Of a stretch of DNA of 64,000 nt, positions 11,462-24,145 are shown piece by piece. The notes beneath the pieces were generated by a model, which saw nothing but the letters and a program-made list of their open reading frames with translations, had not been told where the DNA came from and made no database searches. The stretch covers positions 20,214,501 to 20,278,500 of the forward strand of contig NC_135241.1 of NCBI RefSeq assembly GCF_947623445.1, read 5' to 3'. Every line of letters starts with the position of its first letter. Position 1 is the stretch's first letter. The translations under genes and the position numbers were made by a program. The stretch comes from Clavelina lepadiformis (taxonomy: Eukaryota; Chordata; Ascidiacea; Aplousobranchia; Clavelinidae).

Positions 11462-14328
11462 TTACTTGTTTAGATCGATGTGAAAGGATTCCTTTCCTAC
11501 GATCAGCTTCAGCCGCTTAGTTTTGTAACTGTCTGACGTATGGTGAGTATGCTGGAACTTTGATGAATGGTTTCGCTTACGCAGTGTGAGCTTGGGTACT
11601 CCTCCAGGAGTTGTATCAATAAGTTGGGAATCGTATTTCAGTTGTGAAGGAGTGGATAGCACATGCTGTGGTAGTCCACTTCTGGTTTGTATCCGATCCT
11701 GGGTATCTAGATTAGAATACGATTTTGGAACAAATTTTTCCTTGGTGATCTTTCTTTGGAAATCTCTGTGGTTGTTGTTGTTTGTACACCATGGAACACT
11801 GCTAACTGGAATATTAACCCAGTTAAATACTCCGTATCCCACTTCATACTGGAAATCTTCGTCAACTTGTGCAAGATCATTATGATGGTTATTATCTTCA
11901 GCAAATACAGGAAGAATTTCAGTCCATAAACTACGATCCTGTCTGTCACAGGGAATAAAACTGGATGATTTGACGCTCTTGCTCGATGTTGTGCTGCCAC
12001 TCCTTAGCTTCATAGAAAATGATTCTTTGCCATCTGACTTGTTATTATCTACAGTAGTGAGTGATGCTCTCCTGGAATAGTTTTGCGCAGTGCACCGAGA
12101 AGATGGTGTTTCCAGGATGTCAACAGCATCTTCTTGCAAATCCTGCACTGTGTTAAAAAGATAAAATAGAAAACTTGTCAGTCAATGCAGTAGTGCAAGT
12201 AGTAGTATTGTGAAATTAACAAAACTTCTTTAAAAAAACAAAAGCACACAATGGCTAAGTCATTTACCATTGTTATACTTTTCTTCAGAATTAAAACTAA
12301 ATCGTGGACTTCGTCTAACAACGGCATCAGATGAGTGAGAGGCCCCAGGTTCACAAGTTTGGTGATGAAGTTGAATTAAACGTGTGGCCAGTGGTTCACA
12401 TTTAATGCTTTTAGACACAAGTGTCACACCAGAGTGATTTTCTGAAGGCAACTTCACTGGCGCAGTTTTTTTCCGACGATGCATTGTATTTTGGCGCCTT
12501 AGTGGAAAGAAGGATTCTTTTTCGTCAGGAAAGTAGTATGGGTCAAAGAGGTTGGAGCAGGGTTGTTCAAGTTTAGTTCTTTTGCTGGGTCTTAAGTTGG
12601 ATTCTTCTGCATTGTTCCTATGTTCAATTCTGTATGGTGACACAATATTATTAATCTTTTCTTCCAGTGTTGGCTTGTTACATCGGTTCAAAGATTCCAA
12701 TGCTGTAATGTCCACTCGGTTCTTGATCTTCACACTATCCTCCGATGATAAGGATGTAACATCAGAATCAGCGTAGCTTCCCGATTCACTGTTGCAGGAG
12801 AAATATTCGGAACTCTCAACTGAACTGACAGAGAATTCACTCGAAGCAGGAGAGGATGCCCTTCCTTCATGGTCGCCAAGCAACAAACGTTTCTCTCGAA
12901 GTCTTCGTTTTTCCTTGGAATGTCGTCTGTTATACTGCACACAAGTATTATGCACTTATTATTACGTAGCATATAAATCAAATGTTGAAAGAATGCCATT
13001 TTTACACACTTTCTCTCTATTCTTGGCATTGTTTTTTCTTTGAAGACGGTGAAGTCGCTTGTCTGTTTCTCTCAATCCATACTTTTTATTGAAAGTCATT
13101 GGAATGTCAGAAGTTGTGCCTGAACTGTCTTTGGGACGAAAAGCACCAGTTTTCCTCCTATTAGCAAACATAAACAAACGTTCAACTAACAATGAAACTT
13201 TTTCATTGTGTTTACCTTTTTCCGTAAAGTTAAGTGAAACTCACCTCTCACATGTTTCACATTCACAGAAACAATTTTTATCTCCGAAAAAAGATTCACC
13301 ATAGAAGCAGGTAATCTCTTCCCCTGGCTCTATATCTCGTAAAACTTTCACACATGCAGTATCTCGTCCAGTAGATACAAAACAACAATTTGGTCGACAA
13401 TCTAAAAACATATTTTGATCATTAAGACACTTAATAACAACCAACAGAAAAACTGTTTTTGCAGAAGAATACTGTAAATGCCATTATCTACCATGGTTTA
13501 TAAATGATGCAGGCCCAAGCCATAGCTGTGCACAATTTTTTCTGGTTGAAAACATGACACTAAAATCATTTTGGCCAAGAACTAGAAGTGTGGCTTCATC
13601 TTCTGGTTTTAATTCAGCAATACAGCCGACGAGTAAATTCATTTTTTCATGTTTAAACCTAAATGTTTAATTTTGACATCAAAAAATATTTCAACGTTCA
13701 TACAAGAACCATTTACAACACCAATTAACAATTTACTTTTCATCAAAACATACCAAGATTTTGTGGCCACAATTTTTCCACCTCCATCTTCTAAGCTGTA
13801 CCTTGTACAAGCTTTGATTTCGAAGCCACATTCAGGATCAAACATACCTAGATATCTAAAGATGTGATCTTTGAAAACTTTTTTCTGTTTATTGTTTTTC
13901 GTGGCAAAAAAGATCCTCGCCCAGTCACCAGATATTAATTTTTCGTAAGTCTTTTCATAGTTTAGAGCACTCAGAAAATCTTCAACAGCACGAAATAAAT
14001 CTTCAACACGTCCTTTGACAGGTCGGAACCTAAATGAAAAACAAACCTAATCGTAACCCAGCAACAAAAAAGGCAATGCAAAAACAAGTTGCATAAGATT
14101 AATAAATTATACTTGAAATCTATTTCAGTATATACTATTTAAAACAAAACAAAACCTTGTATTCATTTTATGTGTTGTGAAACGAAGGTAAGGATCAAGC
14201 ACAAGAGACGTTGCGAGATCATCGTTCTCGCACAATTCTCGTGCCGTCATGTTTGTTGACGGTGAGTAACGCGACGACACCGCCTTCAGCATTGTGCAAT
14301 TATTCGTACACGTATGCGAAATAACCAT
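11462..14328 (-). CDS. kmt5b: Histone-lysine N-methyltransferase Suv4-20h (KMT5B/KMT5C orthologue), seven coding exons
   Basis: Nuclear SET-domain enzyme; the family adds the second and third methyl groups to histone H4 Lys20 in heterochromatin. Exons in transcript order: 14328-14156, 14029-13754, 13658-13492, 13401-13245, 13157-13010, 12934-12268 and 12147-11462. They total 2274 nt, 757 aa, with phases continuous throughout. The family N-terminal block ([20 protein letters not shown], 28-47) precedes the SET domain. The SET core has NHDCRPN at 204-210 and a [10 protein letters not shown] segment, then the post-SET cysteine cluster [10 protein letters not shown] ending at R258 and a GLRETDKR block. 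Exons 6-7 encode a long, Ser-rich, low-conservation tail. The last residues keep two conserved family motifs, [10 protein letters not shown] and [16 protein letters not shown]. The exon 1 donor (GTTTTG) is weak. The start at 14328 is the first in-frame ATG after a possible 5' UTR acceptor (TGCATGCAG). The single copy is equally related to vertebrate KMT5B and KMT5C. Confidence 0.93.
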
Positions 14329-15154
14329 AGTTTTATCTAAATAACACCTGCATGCAAAAAATGTAAATTAGAACTAGTGCACATTACTGATCTATCATTA
14401 AGCACTCTATAAAACTGATATTAGTAAAACCACATAATGAAGTTTGCACGCCATTGCTATTTGCTACTACTGTGTATAATTACGTTTGACATCACACAGA
14501 TGTAAGATGCCACGAGAAATTGTTCCCACGTTATCGAAACAAGACATAGAACTATGCTACCAGTGTGTTGGCTCAAGATCTCAAGTGTACAAACGTGCTA
14601 ACTTATGTTGTCAATGGGTAGCCAAGTGTACGACTATTTAATCTTTCCCCATTGCATTTCTTAGCTAACACAGTTTGTAACTATGTTAGACCTATAGATT
14701 TAGCCTATCAACCAATCTAGTCTCTGGCTATCTGTGGGCCGGTTGAATTTTCATCGATTCTAATCGAAATTCAGCTTTTTCTCTGCTGTGATATTGTTCT
14801 TCATTCGTGTCTTGTGCAAAGCGTTGTAACGATTTGATTTGCCTGCCAGTTGATAATATCCAAAGAGTTTTAACTGACTTACACCTGGAAACAAGTACGA
14901 ACGTGTACTCTGATGAGCTGTGTAGACTTTGCGTTTGTGGTCCTTTTCAATTAAAACAGCGTTGTAGCGCCTCGCTTTTGAAGGTACCACAAATGCAAAG
15001 TCCCGGTAGAAGATTATATAACCGCGATAATTAAAATTTTCAGTGATTGTTTCATGGGCGGCTGTTTTGCTAAGTTGCTGAATGACAGTATGACGATCGG
15101 CAGATTTTCGCTCTGATGGGTTGGTTTATAACTCTCGTCTACGAGGGGAAGAAA

Positions 15155-15250
15155 GCAATGCGGTGGCGTAGTGGGTAAGGATGGGTCTCGGGTTCGAATC
15201 TTGCTAATGTTTGACTTTTTCGGCCAAATTTTTTTTCATGTAATTCTGTC
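15155..15250 (+). repeat. tRNA-derived SINE head (pol III A and B boxes)
   Basis: GCGGTGGCGTAGTGGGTAAG at 15160-15179 resembles a tRNA A box (TGGCGTAGTGG). GGTTCGAATC at 15191-15200 is a near-perfect B box. The spacing is shorter than in a functional tRNA and no cloverleaf can be folded, so this is a SINE head and not a tRNA gene. A similar A-box segment occurs at 18104-18125. Confidence 0.55.
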
Positions 15251-15353
15251 ATGCGAGGTGAGATTTTGGGTCATATTAGTATGACGCTTTCGGTTAAAAA
15301 TTAGCATACATTTCAATTCACAGATCAGCGTAATTGCCTTTTACCATATTTCC

Positions 15354-15419
15354 CTACTTCGGTAAACGGTGACCGGTAAAATAAGTGACTACTTCACTGA
15401 CTGCCGTTTACCGAAGTAG
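15354..15419. repeat. Perfect 16-bp inverted repeat (hairpin)
   Basis: CTACTTCGGTAAACGG (15354-15369) is followed after 34 bases by its exact reverse complement (15404-15419). The spacer itself contains related GGTAAA/CGGTGACC pieces. It could be the core of a small MITE. Confidence 0.7.
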
Positions 15420-16639
15420 CTTTTTCCAAATTCGGCATCCGATGAAATAAACGCTGCCTAAAATTTATCTCGGGTGTGCAGCTGCCACGAAATACAGACC
15501 AGTGTACAGTGACCAACACCAAAAATTAACTTGTCAATCAACAGACTTCTCTAATGCCTCTCATAATGACGCGGTACGTCTATGCTGTATATGGCGATCG
15601 TGCTGAAGCTATTGTGTATCGCCTACAGCTCACATTCCCCTAACTCAATTGGTGCAGTTTCGGTACCGTTGTAGCAACTGAAACAAAACAACTACTTGAC
15701 AGCTTGTGGACTTGACACTAAAGTGATAGCTACTAACAAACATTACTGCCTTAAAAGTTTATTGACAATGTCTTTATAAACAATTTTCACTTTGATCAAA
15801 ATTCGGCCACGGCTCCTCAGTGCCTACCCAAGTCAGCTCTCTGACCGCACCCTTTAACATTTGTGACGTCAGTCCACTTTGGGCGGTTTGTTACAACGGT
15901 TTCCTTTGTTCAAAACAAGAGCAAGAATATGCTTTCTGCACAGTTTAGGAGCTAACTTAAGTTAAACTTTATCAGTCGTAAGGTGCACTGTTCGAAAGGC
16001 TAACTAAATTTGTTTTTTCTGGCGCAAAATTATAGCTGCTTTACCCTTCAAACCCGTTCTAGCTTTCTTTAGTCTTCGAGTTCTCCATTTTCGTTTGACG
16101 TGATAAATGGCGGTGAGGTGATACGTGTTTCCATTTTCGTCACGTGATTGTAATCCGCAAGAGTAAAGATGTCGAGATTTTAATTTTTGATATGTAAAAT
16201 TTCTTATTACATAGCACTTATTTTAAAAATTTAAAAATTATTTCATTTTTCAATGTTTATTATTCTACTTTAAGGAAAACGATGTCGTAAAATTTAAAAA
16301 TAATGCAAAAATATCAGCGCGGATGAATATTTAAGCTTAAACGTTATCACGTGATGGATAACGTCGAAGGGGACGTACATTAGTCACAAGTAAGGGGGAA
16401 AGGTCTGTGTCAATTTTTAACTCACAGTGTGATTGCGACAACTGTGCCAACAGTTCGAAAAATTTGCTAGATTGGACATTGTGTTAGCTGGTAAACAAGT
16501 CCAAACTAAACATTACCTTAATCTATACTTTAGCTATTTGCATTTTAGCTTTTGGCGGTGAGTGGTGACACATAAATCGTAACAGGAACAAGCATTGTAC
16601 CATCCCCAATTCTTTGTGCTTTACTAGTAGCTTTACTAT

Positions 16640-16727
16640 GCTACATAAGGTTAACTATATACTTCAACCTTATGTGATTGTAACCTTATGTATTATGTGT
16701 TGAGGTATATAGTTAACTTGATGTAGC
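16640..16727. repeat. 29-bp imperfect inverted repeat (hairpin)
   Basis: The arms at 16640-16668 and 16699-16727 pair at 26 of 29 positions around a 30-base loop. The loop carries two further copies of AACCTTATGT, which is also part of the left arm in inverted form. It lies about 270 bp upstream of the CYTH start codon. Confidence 0.65.
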
Positions 16728-16992
16728 GAAGTTTGCCACGAATATATACGTTATTTGTAATCGTCAATAATCGCCAATAAGTTTAACGAAAATTTTCAAT
16801 TAAATCATCTATCATTAGTTTTGATCACGCGTGTATCCTTTTAAAAAATTACCTATTTTGAAAAAGCGTAATTTTGTTGTCTACTGAAATCTGAACCAGA
16901 GCACTTACGGAAAAAATTCTTTCAAGCGAATGTTAGCCTGAACTTTTGTTACACTACTAACATGAATTTGTATCTCTGTTTTAGCGTTAAAG

Positions 16993-18698
16993 ATGCCCCA
17001 AAACGTTGAAATTAAAGCTAAAGTAAATGATTTATCTGCTGTGTTAAACAATGCAAAACGGCTAAGTAATGAAGAACCAACCGTTCTTCAGCAAAGAGAC
17101 GTGTTCTATAATTGTCCAAATGGTAGACTAAAATTAAGATTTCTTAGCCAACAGGTAGGCCGATTAATTAATTATATGTTAATTTGTTATTGTACAACGG
17201 AGTACTTAGGTTCATTTTGTGACACGAGATTGAATACACTCACAATTTTGAAAGAAACTGTAGAGGCCTCTTTTTAAAAGCTCCAGTGTTGAACCACATA
17301 TGAAATGTAAAAGAAAGAGATTCGTTTCGTCACCTCAATTTTTCTTTTGCACAATATTAAGATTTAAATAGATCGCATAGCTTGGGGTAGCGAAAGAGCA
17401 TACTTATGGTCATCCTTGCGTGCTGTCCCAGAACTTGCCCAGAACCAGAAGAAACTTTTTGCGTTTGAGACATGAGCACTTTTTCTGTTGTGCATTGTGG
17501 TAGTTGCTGATAAATTAAATCGTTGTTAATCTCTTATCTGACAACTGCTATGCTTAAAAGAAACCTCTTGTTTTGATGGTATGGTATTACCACTAGCCTA
17601 CAATTATTATCCTCGGACTGAGGATTGTCTTTGCTTGACTTAGACTAGTAATAACTAATAAGTTAAGCAACTCTCTAAGAAACCTATAGCCCTACTGTAA
17701 ACCTTAAAGTCTTCGTAAACTCCGACTACAGGTTTCGTTAAAAAAGTGTGTGTTATTAATATTAGAAGTACGATAATAACGGTAGTTGAACGTTTGAAAA
17801 GTAAATGCCACTAATTACGGAGGGCGACTATGTTATTTAAAGTGTTAACAGATAGCCTGTAGTGATTAGTAGTGTAAAATAATCTGTTAAAGTAACGCGT
17901 TGCCGTAGATATCTTTGGTGTCTTAAAGTTTAGTTTCCTTTTAAAAGGTTTGCTGGGACTATGAATAATCTTTGGTGTACCACAATGGATGAAATCATTA
18001 AGTAATAACTTACAGCAGGCTAATTCTTTCATTCATTTTTATCATAATTGATTCCGCTGACTATTTAAAAAAAAACTATCAATATTAAATATTATTGTAA
18101 CTCTAATGCGGTTGCGTGGTGGGTTTAATTTTTAAAACGCAAAAATCTTCCAGTTTGTTGCACAAATAATCATTTTAATCTCTGTGACAGGACGGCAGTC
18201 ATCAAGGTCAACTCGTATTTTATCAGCGTCCGGACAAAACCGGTCCAAAGGTCTCAGACTACGTAGTTACGCCAGTTTCCGAACCCGAAGCAATGGACAG
18301 GATACTAACCGCGTCTCTGGGAAGCAAAGGTGTTGTGTGCAAACAGCGGTGCTTGTTTATGGTTGGTCAAACGCGAATTCACATCGACAAGGTGCAAGGG
18401 CTGGGAAATTACTTGGAACTGGAGGTGTGATACAGTTGAGGTTTTCAGACAAACTGATGGTTATGGTTTACTGTTTCATTAAAAGCTTGGTTCGAGGACG
18501 TATAACAAAAAACTTGCTGTTATAACGGCAAAATGGCGTTTATATAGTAACTAGTATATTTTACAGGTTGAAATCGAAGCGCATCAATCGCCGGAAGATG
18601 GCGCTGCTGTCGCGCATGCCTTGATGAAAGAACTTGAAATTGCAGAGTCGGACCTCGTGACTGGGGCTTATATGGATATGCTTTTAGCTAAACATTAG
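16993..18698 (+). CDS. CYTH-domain protein of the CyaB / class IV adenylate cyclase-like type, three exons
   Basis: The CYTH superfamily forms a triphosphate tunnel and acts on organic or inorganic triphosphates. Exons are 16993-17154, 18191-18424 and 18567-18698, all in phase 0, giving 175 aa, the usual length of single-domain CyaB-like proteins. The N terminus has the charged strand NVEIKAK (4-10), which corresponds to the family ExExK signature with its middle glutamate read as lysine. Conserved tunnel strands follow: KLRF in exon 1, QLVFYQRPD and CLFMVGQTRIHIDKV in exon 2, and NYLELEVEIEAH across the exon 2-3 border. A 5' acceptor (TGTTTTAG, ending 16984) indicates a spliced or trans-spliced leader. 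The substrate (thiamine triphosphate, tripolyphosphate or ATP) cannot be told from sequence. Confidence 0.85.
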
Positions 18699-18792
18699 TC
18701 AGTGCTTTTTATGTGGTGTCGAGCCATTTTCTATTTTCGATTTACTGCCATATTCATGATTAATTCTTTGTTTTATTAGTAATTTTTGTTTA

Positions 18793-18798
18793 AATAAA
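18793..18798 (+). other. Polyadenylation signal of the CYTH gene
   Basis: A canonical AATAAA lies 95 bases after the stop codon at 18698. Confidence 0.6.
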
Positions 18799-21058
18799 AC
18801 ATGTACAAATCAAAACAATATGTAGGTATGAGATGGCGCTGAAATCTTTGCTTCGGCTTGATAAAACTGTTTGCAAGGTCTAAAGTAGTTCCTCGTTGTT
18901 TAATTTTACCGGTTTCCTCCGCAGTCTGCGGGCATTTTTCGTTAGAATCATTTTTATTTTTTGCTTTTTGTGTGATTTTGCCCAACTTTGTAATTGTTCA
19001 CCAAGACAACAGAACAGGAGCAAGCGTTGTTAATGCCTTGCTCAGAGGAGTAACAACAGCAGCGCTGCTGAGTATTGAACACAGGTTCGCACCATCACAC
19101 GCCGACTTCTGATTATTTCTCTTTCGAGCCAACAAAGTAAAGCACAACTTAACATTGAAACTCATTTGCTGATTTGAAATACCTGCAGAAAAGTTGGTAT
19201 TAGTGGATTTACTGTAATAAGGTCAGGGCGATATTTTGCTAGGCTGCAGGCCTACCGTATTTTCTTGAATAGAAACTACGGCTACTATTTTTTTTTTTTG
19301 AACGTTTAGTGCGGGTTCTATTCGAGGGCGGCTTCTATTCGAAGGCGGCTTGTATTTTTATTACATGAACGTTTTTGTCTTCTAATTGGTGCTCAGTGGG
19401 CATTCGAGTTTATCTACCATAAGTACCGGTAACAAGAAAACGGAAACAGTAAGTCAGCTGCAATTTTATTGTCTCTTTTTGTAAAACCGCTAATCCGACA
19501 GCTGCTATTATTGTCGCATCTGTATAAAGCAAACGAAACCAAAAGGAAATACCGGTAGTGTTGATTAGGTGACAACAAAATTCCGCGCTCTCTTTTGACA
19601 AAAAGGTTTTATTCTATTACTATCCGACCACTATTGTTGTTTGCTTTGTTTTCTTACATCATTGTCTTCTTCGGCTTCTATTGTTTATTTATAATCCAAT
19701 CGTGCGGTTTCTACTCGAGGGCGGTTTCTATTCAAGAAAATACGGTAAGCGCTTTTTACATATGTGACACAATCAAGAATAAGACTTTTTTTCGTTAGTT
19801 GTAAAATGCAAGCACCAATCAAAACACTTTAAGTTTAGTTTAACGTTTGACATTGCCAGTGTATAAACAGGACTTAGCCGGATAATAATGTTCTGGAATT
19901 TGTCAACGCGTCACACTGCTTTATCGGGGATATGACGTAACAGCTGTATGATGTCATTGCCCAAAAGATTCTTGCAGAAATACAAATCAGGCCTATAAGT
20001 AAAGACATATATGAAGCTATATGTCGCATCCATAAACGCAGAACGATATCAAGAGAATACAAATGAAAAAGCATTTTGAAGAGTTAGCCGTATTCTACGA
20101 AAAGCAGCGTACGAACTGATGATGACGATTGCTTGTCATCATTGGAAGCAAGCTTTCCAGCAGAGAATATTTAGACAATTATTAGTCCATTTAGTCTTCT
20201 GGCTAAATTAGACAATATGCAATAACTTGTAGGGTAATAACGATGCCAAGAGAGGGCGAGAAGGTCTTCATCCAACCCTATGATTTACCCAGTTAAAAAA
20301 AAACTGCCAAAGGATATCTAACTCGCTCTTTGCATTCGGATTTAATTCAATAACTCAGGCTAATTTGGGGCGTGTTTCAGCTACGAAGCGTTTTGTCGCA
20401 ATGGTGACAAAACAACTGAGGAATTGCTCGTTTGCAGTTAAAGTTATTTATTGGTGATAACAGTGTATTTTGAATTAGTTATTTCGTGCAATAATTTGAA
20501 AGTTTATTATTTCTCGCTACGCTGCAATTAATGGATGGTTTAGTGCAGTCATGATATTAAAGACTTTCTAATTACTATGGCGTTATGTTACCATATACGC
20601 CAAGTTTTATGGAGCCGGTCCCGATGGGCTTCGGTTTGTATAGCTGTTTAATTGTCTTGTATATTTGTAAGCTATAAGTTTTTTGATTTGTTTGACGACT
20701 TGCAAAATATGTTCAACTTGTTGATTATGACCGTATATTTTAGCCAGCCTATTCCACTGTATTTATGGGGCTTCGATATTTTCATCGAACCCTTTCTTAT
20801 GGCCCCAATTCCTATCTTTCAAAGGAAACTTTCTGGCGTCGCCATTTTTGTAGGGAAATTATACAGTTTTTTTAGCAAATTTCAATTTCTACGCAGGGTT
20901 GTACAGTTTTGAGTATTCAGACATATTTAGTTGTTTCAAGATTTGTTGAAGTAAACAGAAGAAGCCATACTAGTAAGCAAACGCATTGGAAGGTAGCGTG
21001 TTGCCTTGAAAACATGTTAATATTACCAACTCTAACTTTGAAACAAATTTATTCGCAG
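18799..21058. other. Intergenic between CYTH and small HSP genes
   Basis: Apart from the TA-flanked MITE at 19253-19747, I see no gene. The open frames at 18858-19112 and 20652-20912 show no domain or splice structure. Confidence 0.5.
19253..19747. mobile_element. MITE with 23-bp perfect terminal inverted repeats and TA flanks
   Basis: The left terminus at 19254-19276 and the right terminus at 19724-19746 are exact reverse complements over 23 bp (ACCGTATTTTCTTGAATAGA plus three more bases). TA dinucleotides flank both ends, as expected for a Tc1/mariner-type or similar target duplication. Inside, GGCGG-TTCTATTCGA-type motifs are repeated near both ends (about 19310-19350 and 19705-19735). 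No ORF for a transposase is present. Confidence 0.7.
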
Positions 21059-21085
21059 AAACGTAAACGCATAAAACGGGTAAAA

Positions 21086-22584
21086 ATGTCTGAACAACGT
21101 CAAAGAAGCGAGCATCACATCAACATCACGCCGTACAGGCAGCAGGATCCTTTTCGTGGTAACAGCATGCACGACTGGCCGTCAACACGACTTTTCGATC
21201 AGGTAACTTTAAATGTTATACGTAACTATTATATCACCTAAAACGAATTTATGTTAAAATTGCAGCAAAATGAAGTAGTTTGCAGTGCCGAGCGCAAGAT
21301 AAACTCAAGAGAATGCGATTTCACAGTAACAGTAATACTTTGCAATTAGCAGTATATATATACTATGTCGTCATGAATAAGGCCCAAATCTTTCATGAAG
21401 AATTTTGCGCACTATAAGCTGTCTACGTTAAAACTAAATTTCCAGACAAGAATCGCATACTTTAGAAACGACATCAATCGTCCCGACGTAATCAATCTCT
21501 CAAATACCAAAGTAACCTAAAAGTACAAATGTCAGATTTGATTTTAAATATCATGTATTTACAGAATTACCCAGGGCGACTTTAGAGTAATGCCATCCAC
21601 TAACTTCATACGTATAAGCAGACGCTATAGAAACAAAATAGTTAAGAACGACCTTTTGTATTGTCAACGCATATCGTTACTATAGGAACTCTAAAGTAAA
21701 ATTAATGCCAATTCAAGTCTGACCAGAAACGTTTAGTCCAACGGCGGAAAATCAGCAGGTTAACATACTCCATGTTCGCCTTCAGGATTTCGGAATGTCC
21801 ATGACCGACCCGGAGTTTGACCAGGCAAGGCAAAGATTCTTTCGTGACCCCTGGGCGACCAGGCCCAGCCCAACAACGATGGTTATGCCCCCACGAACGG
21901 GCCCAGTATTAACCCGGCAACTTAGCGGCGGCCTTTCGCAGGTGAATCAGAAATATATTAGATTGATTTAACAAACATGGAAATAAAGTGACGCACATAT
22001 TATAGGCCTGACGTCCCAAACAAAAAATTATCGTGAACACTCGGAGTAAGTTTAATTAGCCTACGTCACAGGTTACGACGGAAGATGATAAGTTCAAGGT
22101 CACACTTGACGTAAAGCATTTCACACCCGAGGAGATCTCAGTTAAAACCATTGGAAATTCGATCGAAGTTCACGGAAAACACGAAGAGAAGAAAGACGAC
22201 CACGGCGTCATATCACGTGACTTCACACGAAAATATACGATTCCGCCCAGTGGGTTTACATTTAATAAAACACTTCCAAATTTTACTTTGAAGGGTTCGT
22301 GAAGCTGTTTTTATGATAAAAGTTTCAAACCGAACAGAAACGGTTTATACTCCTCATTGCGCGTTACGTAACAGATGTAATTCGTTAACGACCTTCTATG
22401 TATTATTAATTTTCCAGACGTGGATCCACTTACGGTGACGTCATCTCTGTCTCCTGATGGTTTTCTTACCGTCGAGGCGCCGGTTATCAAACAAGCCATC
22501 AAAGGTCCTGTCACTTTACAAGTTCAACACGAAAAAACCGACCGTAGTTCGTCTGAGCCTGCTCAGTCAGTTTCGTCAAAGTAG
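21086..22584 (+). CDS. Small heat-shock protein (alpha-crystallin family, HSPB-like), four exons
   Basis: Cytosolic ATP-independent chaperone that holds unfolding proteins in large oligomers. Exons are 21086-21202, 21786-21941, 22072-22249 and 22418-22584, giving 205 aa with continuous phases. The first two exons encode a Pro/Phe/Arg-rich N-terminal region with [10 protein letters not shown], resembling the vertebrate HSPB1-type WDPF region. Exon 3 and the start of exon 4 encode the alpha-crystallin domain: [48 protein letters not shown], then [21 protein letters not shown] clear C-terminal I-x-I anchor is not visible; PVTLQVQ occupies that place. The preceding acceptor (TTATTCGCAG, ending 21058) marks a 5' UTR exon, which is why the ATG at 21086 was chosen over the longer upstream frame. 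AATAAA follows at 22756. Confidence 0.92.
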
Positions 22585-22755
22585 AGTAAATCCCTATACT
22601 ATAGAGAACGCTACAGACATGTGCTTGAGACATATAATTAACTAACTTTGCTGACTTTGAGTATTATTGTAAAGTAAAAGCGAATGCTTGTATGTATGTA
22701 AGAAATTGTAAATACGTGAGCTTTATTCCACACCTACAATACGAGTACATGACGT

Positions 22756-22761
22756 AATAAA
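22756..22761 (+). other. Polyadenylation signal of the small HSP gene
   Basis: AATAAA lies 172 bases after the stop codon. Confidence 0.6.
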
Positions 22762-23969
22762 AGTTGCGTAAAGAAAACAGTATGGTGGCTGGGTAGGCTA
22801 TCCGGGTGAGGCAAAATTTTCATATGACTAATCTCGGCGATAACTCCTCACCGCTCTTGCTCTGGTTACCAAGCTTGTCTGCGCTGAGTTTCAAAAACTG
22901 AGGCAATAGTTTTCTCTGTTTCATTAAAAACTATTGCCAAAGCTTATGAAGACTGTAAAAATTGTTTTGAAATTGAAATTACTGGCAAATTTTAATTTTT
23001 GCGTTATACTTTCTTTTGTGTAGAACTATAGTGGAATTATTCGGACAGAGTTCCTTCTATATTAGGCCTACGTGTAATCAATTTTGCTACGGTTTGTAAT
23101 GATCTGAAAAGAAACCCTTTCCGAGTATCAATTGCTATTTTGTTAGAGTAACCATTTTTTTCTACTTTGTACGTCTCCAACCAACTAAACAATAAAAATT
23201 ATCAAAACTAGTGAATTCTTTTTCGAGTTCAGTGAATTTTAATTTTGGCATAACACGTTAAAGATTCTGTACGCGTGTGGCGGAGCTAGTTGCTTTTAGA
23301 CGGGATCAACAGAAAGATCTCTCGCGAGCTGCGGTGCTATGTTTGTATGACTATATAGACTTGCTGGCTCACACGGTTTAGTTATACAAACGTAATATGG
23401 GCCCACAAGCAAACTTTAGAACTGGTGCCTGTTAACGCCCCCCCAAACAGTTTCCCTAAGCCGCGTTCGAAACTTTTCTTGTTTTGATTGTGAGCAACTG
23501 GAATGCAGCGACTTAATCACTGTCACTGACAATATTCTATATACAGTATGTTTAACTGATACGTGCTTTTTTGACTTTTCGCTCAATACAGATCGATGTT
23601 TCACTTCTCAACTGTTCATATTTGCACATCTCTCAGTGTCTGGAAGGAAACAGTGTCTATTACTAACGTATGGTTAACAAGATTTTGACACCAAATAGTC
23701 CGTCTTTAACTCCTTTATTTTGCAAATGCCAAGTTATAATCACAAGTTCACCAAAAAGTCGGGTGAAAAACCGTTGCAATGTGACGGAACAATCCACACC
23801 AAAATCGGTTTCTTGTGTCTACTGTTGTGTGTTAATGTTAATGGTGTTGTGTTAATGCTTGCTTGCTACTGCACGTTCGGTAAAAAGTAAAATATTCCCA
23901 AGTATTTTGTTGCACCTTTTATCGCTACAGTGAGCACTGGAATGAGTAATAAAACAACAGAAAATAATT
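22762..23969. other. Intergenic between convergent small HSP and calpain genes
   Basis: No gene is recognised. A 12-bp perfect inverted repeat (GGCAATAGTTTT at 22902-22913 with its complement at 22927-22938) is the only structure noted. Confidence 0.45.
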
Positions 23970-23975
23970 TTTATT
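23970..23975 (-). other. Candidate polyadenylation signal of the calpain gene
   Basis: AATAAA on the minus strand lies about 170 bases beyond the proposed calpain stop codon. Confidence 0.45.
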
Positions 23976-24145
23976 GAGTTGTGTTCAATTTGTCGCCCTT
24001 TGTTCGTCAGGCCACCGCCCGCAAGAAATCACTGTATGAATCCATAGAACAAAAAAAACCGCGCGGAACCGTTGTTTTTAGTTTACTGTAAATATGAGGT
24101 TTTATCAGCAAATCAACCCAACGATTAACCAGCTTAAACTTCTTA

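Larger units (their letters stand above)
14329..16992. other. Divergent intergenic region between Suv4-20h and the CYTH gene
   Basis: No coding exon is recognised. The interval contains a tRNA-derived SINE-like segment (15155-15250) and two inverted repeats (15354-15419 and 16640-16727), listed separately. The promoters of the two divergently transcribed genes must lie here or in unseen 5' UTR exons; no clear TATA box or CpG-rich core was found. Confidence 0.5.

Noticed and set aside
15160..15200. Possible tRNA gene
   Set aside because: A and B boxes are too close and no cloverleaf forms; it is a SINE head.
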